Position numbers and translations under genes: made by a program. Below are positions 34,185 through 46,041 of a stretch of DNA of 64,000 bases, piece by piece; the stretch's first letter is position 1; each line of letters opens with the position of its first letter. The stretch is from Rhododendron vialii. Lineage: Eukaryota; Streptophyta; Magnoliopsida; Ericales; Ericaceae. Where the stretch lies: contig NC_080567.1 in the NCBI RefSeq assembly GCF_030253575.1, positions 32,314,501 to 32,378,500 on the forward strand, written 5' to 3'. Below the pieces are notes generated by a model. That model worked only from the letters and a program-made list of their open reading frames with translations. It was not told the origin of the DNA and ran no database searches.

Positions 34185-34553
34185 ATTGCTGGAAAGAATT
34201 AGAGATATTGAGAACCGAATTGGTCAATATCTGTATGTACCGACTAAAAATAAGAAACAATTCTTGAATCCGTGAACTGAACCGAACGAAACCGAATCGA
34301 AGCACATCGTTTCTGCCCCCATCAATTTGGGTGCTTCACGCTTGGCGGTTTGATTCGGTTCTTTGCAAACCGTTATAGCGCGGAAACAAACCTCTCTCCC
34401 TCTCTCTCTCTCTCCAATCATCCGCCAACTAGATACACAATAGCTATAGAGCGAGAATCTGTAGAGTACAACAGAGTTTTCCACTGAATGGACGGTTCCT
34501 TCAATCCTCGTTCTCTCCACCACCAAAACCTCCTCTCCGCCAATTAAACCCCA

Positions 34554-37500
34554 ATGCTAGAACCCAACAACACGGCTCCCTACGCCGCCGCCAACGGCGC
34601 CTCTTCCAACCGCCCCAAGCCCCCGCAGCGCCCCCTCAAGGTCCCCGCCGGCCACGTCCTCTTCCGCCTCCTCTGCCACGCCTCCCGCGTCGGCGGCGTC
34701 ATCGGCAAGTCCGGCGCCATCATCAAGCAACTCCAGCACGACACCGCTGCCAAAATCCGCGTCGAGGACTCCCCTCGCGGCGCCGCGGACGAGCGAGTCG
34801 TCGTCGTCGTAGGCTCTAGCGCCGCAAACGGAAGAATCGCGTTGGGGGAGGGAGAGGGTTGCGAGGTGTCTTCGGCGCAGGAGGCGGTGGTTAGGGTTTT
34901 CGAGAGGATCGTCGACGTGGCGGCGGAGGCGGACGGAGTAGCGGCCGCGAGTGGAGTGGTGTCGTGTAGGCTGTTGGCAGAGAACGGGCAGGCAGGGGCG
35001 GTTATTGGGAAAGGAGGGAGGGTTGTTGAGAAGATTAGGAAGGAGACTGGGTGTAGAATTAGGGTTTTGAGTTCAGATAAGTCGCCGCATGGTGATGAAA
35101 TCATTGAGGTTCGTATTTTTGGTCTTTTTTGGGTACTATTCACTTTGGTTGTGTTCCTAATTAGGAAAAGAAGGCCTTTTAGAGTCTATTGTTTGGTAAA
35201 GTTGTTTCATTGAACAAAACTGTTACACACAAATGCTGTTGTGGCACAAATGGCTTCACCGATGTTCTTATCCAAACAAATGGCAAAGTCCTTTTAGCCG
35301 AGAAAATGGCTGACCATTGGAGGAGAATAATTTGGTATTGAAGCCAAAAAAATTGACAATGGCTCAAGGTTTGGCCAACTTTTGGAGATGCTCTAAGTAT
35401 TCTGAAGTGCTACTGTTTCTACTAGGCTGGTTTTGTTTCAATTGATGTCTCCAATCACATTGCCTGATACTTTATCTAAATGCTCATGAGGTGTTGTATT
35501 TTTTATTGTTATATGAATGTAGAAGCTGCAGAGGTGTCATTTACTGACAAATGTATATTGAATTTGCTGTGTGAGTTTATCTATTTTGAGTGGTCCATTT
35601 CTTCGCTAATGCGAACACATGAAATTTTCCGCCCCCATTACTGTTTGAAGTTGGGATTCCCTTTTGTTACATGGGTTGGGATTCCCAAAAGGGAATGCTA
35701 TTTGCCAATATGAACCTGTTTAGCTTTTGATCTGGAGAAGAAATTTAGAAAAGGGATTGCCTGTGCTGGCTCTTGGAAGTCTGTTATTATGTGCAAGTCG
35801 AATTTTTGTGTTTTAATTAGATAAACAATCTTTGTTCTTCTATTGAAATTTATTGTTATTGTGGCAGATCGAGGGTGATATTCTAGGTGTTAAGAAAGCA
35901 CTTGTTTCCGTCTCCAGCTGTCTTCAAGATTGCCCCCTGGATGATGGAGCAAAAATGGCTGGGAGCCGACCTGTTGGGTTAATTCCCCAAGAGACCTTTC
36001 AGGATCTGAGTGTGGATCTTCCTCCTCAGAGGATTTCAGTGCCTCCATCTATGCCAGCTAGCTCTTTTACTCATGCCTCAGGAGGTCGCCCGTTCTTGAG
36101 AGAGTCTGAGAGGGCCCCCAACCTGGAGTTAAGAACTCAACCACAAGAAGTGGGTTTCAGGTTTCTCTGCCCCAGTGATAGGGTGGGTGCTGTAATTGGC
36201 AAGGGAGGTACAATTGTCAGGGCTCTGCAAAATGAAACAGGTGCTTCTATAAGTGTTGGAGCTCCTGTAGCCGAGTGTGATGAGCGGTTAATTACTGTTA
36301 CTGCGATGGAGGTTTGCTGCTACTGTTATTTTTCATTGGTTTTCCTTGCGTTGGTAAGTAGTAAATGAGTTTATAATTTGTTTTTGTTTTGCTTTTGCTT
36401 CTATAGAACCCCGAATCTAGATATTCCCCGGCACAAAATGCAGTAGTTCTTGTTTTCAGTAGGTCTATGGAGGCTGGTGCTGAAAAAGGGCTAGATTTAA
36501 GCTCAAGTAAGGGGTCGCCTGTTTTGGCACGTCTTGTAGTTCCCTCGAATCAAGTTGGCTGTTTGTTGGGAAAAGGGGGTGCAATTGTTTCAGAGATGAG
36601 GAAGACAACTGGTGCTTTCATACGCATTATTGGGAATGAGCAAGCCCCAAAGTGTGCTTCACAAAATGCTGAAATAGTACAGGTGTGTTGCTGTAGAACG
36701 ATGTTGCATCAATCTCTATTTTCTTATTGTTCATTCAAATTACCAGTTGTTTTGAAAATGGTTGTGCAAAATTTGCTGACGTTTTCCAGAATTTTATCTC
36801 ATCTTCTATGAAATATCATGAACAGTATCCACATTGAAATCTGCTATAAGATCATTTACCAAGCTTAGGATCGCCTTAATTCTTTTGGAGACTTGCATCA
36901 TGATGACATTGACATGAGTTCATTTTTCTGATAATTTTGAGAAGGGAATTTCCTGTATATAGCGTTTGTTTATTAATGAATGTAATATGTATCACAAGAG
37001 AAGTTATATCTTATTTAAGGGAACAAAATACAGTTTTGTTAATCAACATTGCACAATGTATCAAAGTTGGTGCTTTTGCAGACCCCAACTACGATAGAGT
37101 TGGGTATGCTGAAGGCTGAGAGAATTCCTAGCTAGGAATCTAAATGGGCTTGTAGAGAAGAATATTGAAGTGATAGAATTATAAATCGGTATCTATTTTT
37201 GGTGAATGGAGTAAGGCGCATGAAGATCTAAGTCTTGATCTATCGGCCAACGAAACTTTCTGATAACTATAAGTTTGTCAAAGAGAAGATAGAAAGGTGT
37301 TCTCACCACTAGGATGATTCGGTTAGATAAATTTGGGATGTGGCTGCTATATATTTTCCTTTTCTTGCATCTATACTGAGCAATGGTGGGAATGATTTTG
37401 GTTATGTGGGGTATACTTCCCTTGATTGGTTTCAGGATTACCCCTTTCTTATTTGGATTCTTGGTTCTACTTGAGTTAGCAGTCTTGATACTATTCCTAG

Positions 37501-39507
37501 TTTAGTGGCTGTCTAGTCCCCTATAGACACAAATATGCATTTGTGATGAATTTTCTTCTTGTCTGCTGAAATAGGAAGGTAAAAATAATACATAAGCTAA
37601 GGAATGTCTCTTGACGTGGTAGTGAAATTCAGGGCTGCTAAGCATGAGAATTCAGGTTTGAGTCTCATGGAAGCCATTTTGTGCATTTTAGGGTTAGGAT
37701 ACATTTGCATCGAGCCTACCCCTACCCGTTAGATTATGATGCAACCGTTTGGCCTGCCAACTATGAAATATTTGGCAGTTAGCATTATTTTTTGTTAAAT
37801 TCTTTTTTAGATTTATTAATCGGATATAGAATCAGATATTTTTTCCCGATTATTAATAATTTTTTAAAGTTGCATAATGGATTTAGTTTTGTCAATTATA
37901 GATTGCATAATTGCCGCCGGTTGTCAGATATATGCTGAAGGGAAAGAGTTTTTTTTTATTTTTTTGTAACAGATTACAGGAGAGTTTGTTAATGTACGAG
38001 ATGCCTTATATAATGTGACTAGCAGACTGCGGGATAACCTCTTTTCCAGCAGGATAACAAATGGTGCCGGGACTAGGAGCAGTTCCTCTGTGATAACTGA
38101 GGCAAGTCCATATGGAAGAGCAAGGGATCCTTCCTCTCTTGGGTTGCCTACATCTGTTGGTGTCTCTCACAATTCCAATTTGCATTCTTTAACATACAGT
38201 ATGAATCAGCTTGGACTATCCCACCATAATGATCGTCCTTCGTCACCAAGTTTGTGGGAGTCACAGGTAAATTTTTTCTTCGATTGCTATTTCATCCTCA
38301 TTATTCGGGTTCTCAAAAGACACATGATTTAGGGTTGGATTTAATGGCAGACAGTTGCTGGAATGGACCCAAGGAGCATAGTGGATGTTGGCAAAGGACC
38401 GACTTCTATCAAAGGTGGCATAGAGCTTGGCAGGTTTGTTTCACAAACAGCTCTATAAACACCCTATTACGGCACATGTCATTATTAATATGTACACATG
38501 TTATGCATGAATTGCAAGGATGGTTTATGTCATGTCATCTACAAAGATAATACGAGCAAAACATTATTGAATCATCAGTTGTAGCCATTTTATATCGGAT
38601 GATGGAGGACAATAGGTACCAAGACGTCAGTAGGGCTCATAATGCTGTTACATTTTGGTGATGGAGCATTTATGTGGGCATTTGTTGAACTGATTTCTAA
38701 ATGCTCACATGACTTGGGATGCAAAACTCATATCCATTGATATCATCACGTACATAAATTGTTTCCATACTGATAGATGCTTGGCTTGCATGTCAAGTGC
38801 TTCAGATGGCTATTGCTGAAAATTCCAGCACATCACCTACATTAAAAAAATGCCAAGCGGCGAGAAGGACGATGCAAAAGTTATCTGTTTGCTTGCATTG
38901 TTGATTAATCTCTGCTCATTTTTTCAGTGGAGGCAGATCCGCTATTGTGACAAATACAACAGTGGAAATCATAGTTCCTGAAAATGTGATTGGCTGTGTT
39001 TATGGGGAGAACGGTAGCAATCTGGCTCGACTTAGACAGGTATTGCATGCTTCTTTAGATATAAACTTGTTTTGCTCCAGCAAGGCTTTTGTGAGTCTAA
39101 CTTTGGCATGGTCGGTGTGTGTATAACTATTTTGTCTGGATTGCAGATCGTTCTAGTACAAGTTTGCCACACTGCTCTAAAATATATTGCTTCATTTTGC
39201 CACAGCAATGTGCTTTTATTAATCATCCATCTTACACAATGACCATAATAGTTTATTTTTTGCCCCTACGCAGTGCTGAACATGAATAGTTGCTGTTGAT
39301 TTCAGTTACTTGATCACTTTCCAACCTTAAAATCTTAAATTAGATCCTCTGGTTTGTTGAAAACAGATTTCTGGGGCAAAAGTTACGGTGCATGAACCTC
39401 ATCCTGGAATGACTACCGACATGATGGTTGTTATATCCGGCACCCCCGACGAAACCCAAGCAGCTCAGAGCCTCCTCCAAGCATTCATTCTTACAGGATC
39501 ATCATGA
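34554..39507 (+). CDS. HEN4: Five-KH-domain RNA-binding protein, HUA ENHANCER 4 type
   Basis: Seven exons: 34554..35108, 35868..36311, 36407..36682, 37973..38266, 38351..38433, 38928..39039 and 39367..39507, GT-AG with consistent phases, giving 634 residues. Five KH domains are visible by their GXXG loops: VIGKSG (about residues 33-100), VIGKGG (about 133-180), VIGKGG (about 279-335), LLGKGG (about 370-425) and a divergent C-terminal one with VYGENG (about 560-634). Number and order match HEN4, which in Arabidopsis acts with HUA1/HUA2 in AGAMOUS pre-mRNA processing in the nucleus. A related multi-KH paralog cannot be excluded. Exon 1 is very GC-rich compared with the later exons, which also creates long spurious antisense frames. 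Its promoter is CT-rich. Its neighbour, plastid FBPase II, is also its neighbour in Arabidopsis. Confidence 0.9.
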
Positions 39508-40444
39508 CAAGATCATCCGCCTCTTGTAATCATAACACTTTATATCTTATATTTACTTTTTTAACACCACATAGATTTTTGTTTGGTCCTAACTTTTTAT
39601 ACACAAGTTTTTGGGGTGTTGTAACTAACTGTATCTATGCAACACCATCATCATTTTTTGAAAGCATTCCAGACTTGTGGAATTTTTTGTACTGAGATGG
39701 ACATGGGCAGACTTCTGTTTGGTTGATTGGACGACTGGCGCAGAGAAAGCATGAGACTATTTGCATTGTGCTGCATTTAGTAGCAGATTTCCTCTGGATT
39801 CCATGAATGTATCATGTGTGGCTCTTGCGAAGATAAAATATTGTCGAAAGTTGTATGCCACCACCAGAATTGTTTAATGTGCTGCACCTCTTTATTGGAA
39901 TGGAAAGTGTGATCAGATCTTTCCATTCTGCCTTCTGAATGATATGATGTCTCCAACAAGCGCAATTTTCCCATTACAGGAGCTCTATGCTGTCATTGTG
40001 CTTGCAAAATGAAACGCTATTAAAACGCAAATGGGTTAATGCTAATAAAACCAGATGGGACTAAAACAAAACGACTGTACTACCCGAATTCCAGTCACTT
40101 AAATTATCAACAGACCAATGTACCAAATTTCATGCAAGCAAAAACATCAAATATTGAAATGGGGTATAACCATTTACATATTCAAGCAAAGAGGAATCTT
40201 GTACAAAGTAGTGTATAATTCACCAAATACAAGCAGCGTTGTTATTGAAAACTTAGAAACCATAATAGCACATGCCTGATGAAACACTCCCATTGCACTT
40301 CATACCCAGCATATCGGGGAAAAACAAACACTCAGTGACTAAATTGGAAAGCATAGAATATATACTCGTAGAACACAACATCCACAAACTTGTGTATCAG
40401 TTTCATTGGAGTACCATATTTGATGAAATCAAATGCATAGCCTC
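39508..40444. other. Intergenic region between convergent HEN4-like and Costars genes
   Basis: 3' flanks of the two genes. Nothing else recognised. Confidence 0.6.
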
Positions 40445-41923
40445 TCAATTCTTTGCAACTGCCTCAGTTGTTGCTGCTGCTGCTGCTGGCGTTGGTTTGA
40501 GGGTAATCTCAACATTATCATGAACTCCTTGTAGAAGTAGCTCACCATCATACGTCAAGAACTTACGCTTCTTTGCTGCCCTCAGTGTCCCCACCAATGC
40601 TTCAAAAATGTTGGCGCACCTATCATCATTAAACAACACGCCAAATGTGACCTGCAAGTCAGGCCACAATTTTCCAGTTAACGAAGTACTGAGTGAATAC
40701 TGCTCGAGTCATTATGTTGAAATCACCAAAAACTAATTCCTATTGTATGGGAGAAGAAGTCTGGTTTACATCTTTGAAATTTTCAAGTCTAAAACACACA
40801 ATGAAGACCACAAGTTGGAAGAAATGGCTTCCACGTCAAACAATCAGAAACTTCCAGCCAGGCCTTTCAGTAGATTATGATGAACGAAGTTTTCCAATTG
40901 TAGAGCTTATCTACTGAATTTTGTCCACTCTTTCATATGCTTATATGGCCCAGAAATTCTTGGTTGGAGTAGTGAACACGTCTCCAAAATGCACTCGAAC
41001 TCTTAAGTAAAGCATAAGAAGTTCCTTCAACATCAGACTCCCTTAAAGTTGCTCCCATGTATTAAAATGCCCTGTTTCTAGTAGAACCAGATCAGCAGAA
41101 AAAATGATGGGGAGCAAAAGATATGGATTTTCATTTTTCAACCACAGGCATTCTTCCTTAGGCAAACAATTCAATTTAACTAGCACAAATTGCATCCCTC
41201 TCCCGTAGGCAATAGAAAAATCACACCGTGTCCATTAAGATCATGCTAGAATGAAGTTCACAGATCAAAACTAATTCCCGTCAAGCATGTTGTAATATAG
41301 ATCGAGTCGAGACAAACACAACTATAAATACAGTTCAATACCATCGGAAAATAAAATAGCCTTTATACACATTCGCGTACAAATGGGGGTCTCATCTTTT
41401 ATGTACACGAAACAACACACGTGCATCACGCTTTACAATTATCACAGATCTCAAACTAATAATGCCCATTAGGCATGCTGTAATGTAGATCGAAACAAAC
41501 ACAATTACTATAAGACGGTTAAACATCAGAAAGAAAATGTCTATCTACATAATATATGTACATAACACAGCTAAACATTAGGAAGAAAATGTATTTATAC
41601 ACATACACGTACACATGGGTGTGTACAATTGTCACAGATCCGCCGTTAGCAAGCCCTAAATGAGCTATACACCCAATGGATATTTGTATCCACTGTGCGA
41701 AACTATGGTGTTGAAACCCATGAGCGGTAATTGCTTAAAACTCAAAAGCAAAAGAAGTAAAAGGGCATAAAAGGATTGGTGAATTAGCGAAAGCAAATCG
41801 CGAAATGCATAAATAAGCGTTCCGATGGGTTGAGAAATGCACCTTGTAAGAGCCATCGTCTTGGACCTTGCCGAGTCGCTTGATTTCTTCCTTGAGTTTC
41901 TCGACTTCTTCTTCAACGTTCAT
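40445..41923 (-). CDS. Costars family protein (ABRACL-like)
   Basis: Two exons on the minus strand: 41843..41923 and 40445..40651, GT-AG, phase 0, giving 95 residues. Exon 1 encodes MNVEEEVEKLKEEIKRLGK, exon 2 continues VTFGVLFNDDRCANIFEALV, RAAKKRK and LLLQGVHDNVEITL. This is the compact winged-helix Costars domain over its full length, followed by a short Ala/Thr tail. Costars/ABRACL proteins are small cytosolic regulators of actin dynamics in animals and Dictyostelium; their plant role is little defined. The start is the ATG at 41921-41923. The 1.2-kb intron contains a diverged duplication. In Arabidopsis a Costars gene sits beside DRP3A, and here DRP3 follows after the GATA gene. Confidence 0.93.
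41226..41640. repeat. Diverged direct duplication in the Costars intron
   Basis: A segment with catgttgtaatatagatcga, acaaacacaa and atacacattcgcgtacaaat at about 41285-41390 recurs as catgctgtaatgtagatcga and further matches at about 41474-41625. Identity is moderate. Confidence 0.6.
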
Positions 41924-43718
41924 TGTCTCTCAGATTTTTTTTGATCCGATCTCTCTTTACCTTATACTCCACTTTCTATTGTTTTCTTTTTCCTTTGGGT
42001 TGGTTTTGCAGATTTTCCCGGAAAACAGAGGGAATGGTCCGAATGGAAAATAATTGACTTATCCTTAACATGATATTTTTTTTTGAAATGATTTTTACAC
42101 CCTTTTTTTTTACTATGACACTCTATTTTTTGTTTTTTAGTGAAATTTTTGTGTGTATTTTTTTCTACTAGAAAGACGAGAAAATGAGTGTCATTATCTA
42201 GAAAGAGAGTCTAGAAATCATTTCCCTTGTTTTGGGAAATGGATCCTCTCCGGTCCTTTTTTTTTTTGACTAAAGGATACAGTCTTGATCAATATGCATT
42301 TTTTTTCCGTCAAGATCAGTACCGTTTATTTGCTGCAAATAATGGATAGGATGTATATTTACTGGTGAGAAATAATGAGCAAATTTGAACCATTGGTTAT
42401 ACCAATGAAAATTCAGATTCGGACTGTCTCGTTTAGTCCAAATTATTAAACTACAAAGTATATAGACCCTCTCTTTTTTTTCAACGTCAGGGTGTCCGGT
42501 GTCCTAGGCTCTTATGCGCATCACGACTAATTCCCTCCCCGATTAGGTCAATAATTATTATAGGAGTCATAAAAGGGGTAAAGTGTTGCCATCCAAAACG
42601 TATAGATCAATTCGGTTTGGACCGATTTCACAGTTCACTGAATTTTTTGAACAGGACTGTGATTTTCACACTATCCTTTTTATACACACCACATTTCTTA
42701 TCTGTAAGTGGAACTTTTATACTAGTTTTTTTATTAAAATACAAGAAAAAGAGTGAATGCATAAAATAAAATAAAAATAAAAAAGTGACAATCACTCCCC
42801 TATTTTATGTGTACTTGTATCGTGTCTATGATCTTGTTCTAATAGCATCTTTTAGGACTTTTTTGGATTTTGTCTTTATTTGAATTTTTTTCTTATTTGT
42901 TAGTTTTACGCTTCATTTTTTTATTGGAAAAATAAGAAAGTGAGGCATAAAATTAAAAATGTGAAAAAATTTGAATAAGAGAAAAACTCAAAAAAAAAAG
43001 GGCAAATTATAGTTACCCCCCTCTAACTAACCCTTGCGTACACTTACCCCCTTCTAACTTTTTTTTTGGCACTTAACCCCTCAAACTAACTGAAATTCAA
43101 ACGGTCATAACTTCAAACGGTCATAACTTTTTCGTCCAAAATCAAAAATATGCAAATTATATATCGATTTCGAGGTCTTGAAATCAGCTTTCTAATGACA
43201 CCAAAATCACATTACGATTCAAAGCACACAGAAAGTTATGATTAAAAGAGTAAGGGATTATAACTTTCTGTGTGCTTTGAATCGTGATGTGATTTTGGTG
43301 TCATTAGAAAGCTGACTTCAAGACCTCGAAATCGATATATAATTTGCATATTTTCAATTTTGAACGAAGAAGTTATGACCGTTTGAAGTTATGACCATTT
43401 GAATTTCAGTTAGTTTGAGGAGGTTAAGTGCTAAAAAAAAGTTAGAGGGGGTAAGTGTACGGGAGGGTTAGTTAGAGGGGGGTAACTATAATTTGCCCAA
43501 AAAAAATAGAAAAAGTGTTGTTAATGGAATGAGATTTTATTACTCCAATTAGCTAAAACAGTTAAAATCTCATTTCAGCTAATCTTGGCTTCGAGGCTTG
43601 AGGTTTCCCCAGTCCAAAGCAGTGTGAGACAATTCTCTTTGAACTTATGAAAGTGCCGATTTGTAGTATTTCATACTCCATCAGATTCATCTCCATCTGA
43701 ATTGCGAACACTCCACGA
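41924..43718. other. Divergent intergenic region between Costars and GATA genes
   Basis: Both 5' flanks. It contains the foldback at 43000-43498, AT-rich palindromic sequence at 42850-42990, and a short piece near 42485-42550 related to the repeat at 44330-44500. No coding sequence recognised. Confidence 0.6.
43000..43498. mobile_element. 499-bp foldback MITE upstream of the GATA gene
   Basis: The left end gggcaaattatagttacccc and the right end ggggtaactataatttgccc are exact inverses. The interior (aaattatatatcgatttcgag, tctaatgacaccaaaatcac) also recurs inverted, so the entire element is one hairpin centred near 43245. No target duplication was clear. It ends about 220 bp before the GATA start codon. 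Confidence 0.88.
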
Positions 43719-46004
43719 ATGTCTGATTCGAATCACCAAACACCCATGTACGGAACCGAGGCCATGGATTCTCAACAAACACCACAGAATCAGCAGCAGC
43801 AAGGGAGGGAGATCCGAGAGCAAAACTACGACGTGGCGGCTGGGGAGGAGTCGATAGACAACCCCCAGATCCGATTCGAAGAATCCCACCCAATCCCCGA
43901 CGGCGCCGGCAGCAGCGGCGGCGACGGCGACGGCGGCGCCGATGATGGCGTTCATCCCCTTTCTCTGTCCGTTATTGGGTCTGAAATTGCTCCTGTGACG
44001 GACCAGCTAACGCTGTCGTTTCAGGGCGAGGTTTATGTCTTTGATGCCGTTTCGCCTGAAAAGGTAGGGTTTTTACCCCTGGGTTTGATCAATTTCTTGT
44101 TCTTTTTTATTGTGGGGGTTAGGGTCTTGGTCAATTTCGTTAAGTATAACTTCTATACAATGAGCTTTCTGTTGCCACCTGACCTATAATATCTCCCTTG
44201 TACACATGATATTTGGTCCCTTTCTTTGTGAATTATGCACTAGGGTTTGGAGTGTTGTACTCTCATCTTTAAATGCAAATTGTCAATGCTGCATTCTGTT
44301 TTTGTTTTGTTTTTTTTGGTTGACGGTTAGGTTAGGGTGTCTAGGCCCAGCTTACGCACACCTCGACTAATTCTCTCTCTGATCCGGTCAAAGGCAGGCC
44401 TTCCACAAGAAATTTCTTTCTTGGGGCTTGACCCCAGTAATCGAGAACCCTGGTCAATTGTGTGTGGGAGTAAACCCGCCAACCAACCGGACTAACCTTG
44501 GGCACTTCTTTTTTCTTCTCCTGAGTAGAGTTTTGATCAATTTCATGAACTATAGTTCCTACACAATGACCTTTCTGATGCCACCTCACCTAAAATCCTT
44601 GCCTGTTGCCTTCCCACCTATAATATTTGCCTTCTGCATATAATATTTGGTCCTTTCTTTGTGTGTGAATTATGCACTAGGAATTAAAGTGTTGTACTCT
44701 CATCTTTAAATGCAAATTGTTAATGGTGCATTGTGTTTTGACTTTTGATCCTAATGTCCCACATCGGTTAAGTACGGGTATTGGTCAACTACCAGAGTCA
44801 GTAGTGTTTCTTCCGCGTCTGAATCTAGGGGGGGTTTTGATCAATTTCTTATTCTGTTTTTTTTCCGTGAACTATAATTCCTACACAATGACATTTCTGT
44901 TTCCACCTCACCTAAAATATTTGGCTCGTACATCTGATACATGGTCTAATTTTCTTTTTTTGTGAATTATGCACTAGGATTTTCGAGTGTTGTATTATGA
45001 TCTTTAAATTCGAGTTGTTAATGGTGCATTGTTATTTTGATCCCAGTGTCTCATGTCGGTTAAGTATAGGCTTGGTCTTGTGTATACAAGCTCTTGGGCA
45101 CCCTCCCCTTGCAAGCTGGTTTTCAAGGATGAGTTCTGCCAAGTTTTTGTATCACATTGTTTGGATGTTTTAGCATTTGATTCTGGCCTGCCAAAGATTG
45201 TTACCAATCGTTAGATGTTTTTGAAAAAAAATTGGGTCTCTCAAAATGTGCTTCGGTTTAATTTGTCAACATGAAACATGTTTCGGTTTGCATAGGATGA
45301 GCCGAAGTGGGTTTATTCATTGATTTTCCTTCTACAAAGCAGAAGAGGTATCGAGTTTTTGGTTAACATCAAATTTGAAACAAGTCTGTTTTGGTCTGAT
45401 TATAAATCGTTCTGCTCATTGCTTGCTGTTTTATGGATAAAATCATCGTATGAATAGCATTCAACCATTTAAAACAAGTATACAAGTGACACACTGTCTC
45501 TTCTTCATTGATTTTTGCAGGTGCAGGCAGTTTTGTTGCTATTGGGTGGTTTCGGTGATTTTCCTCAACCTCTAAGGGCCACTTCTTTGACTCGGTTCAA
45601 GGAGAAGAAAAAATATCGATATTTTGGTCAGAAAACACGTTACAATGTCCGAAGAGAAGTTGCACTTCGGTATAACATTTCACGAAAGTTTTGTTGCTTA
45701 TATAATCTTCTTCTCTGTTGTTCTTTTTGTTGATTTGAGTCTCTCTTTTGAGTGGTTAGACCATCTACATTACTTACCTATATCTTTACTAAATTTGAGT
45801 AAAAGCTTTATTTGATATGAACCAAACCCAAATGGAAGCAAAAAATATTGAGTAAAAAGTTTCATTAAGGGCATATGTAAAGTTGGGAAGGAGAAAATAG
45901 CAATCTCAGATTTGAATAAGAAATTGAATCTCCCTTGATTTGAGTAAAATTTTTAGTAAATTTCAACTCGGTATGCATTTTAGTCAACAATTGGAGTGAG
46001 TTTT

Positions 46005-46041
<37 letters not shown>

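Larger units (their letters stand above)
32067..34553. other. Intergenic region between plastid FBPase II and the HEN4-like gene
   Basis: It holds the FBPase 3' flank with local duplications (32120-32345), AT-rich palindromic debris around 33100-33480, a foldback MITE at about 33824-34184, and the promoter of the KH gene with a CT-rich tract (34389-34413). No coding sequence was recognised. Confidence 0.6.

Noticed and set aside
34580..35143. Long antisense open frame (187 codons) over HEN4-like exon 1
   Set aside because: It is a by-product of GC-rich codon use on the sense strand. The sense strand has clear KH domains and a correct splice donor, and the antisense product resembles nothing.
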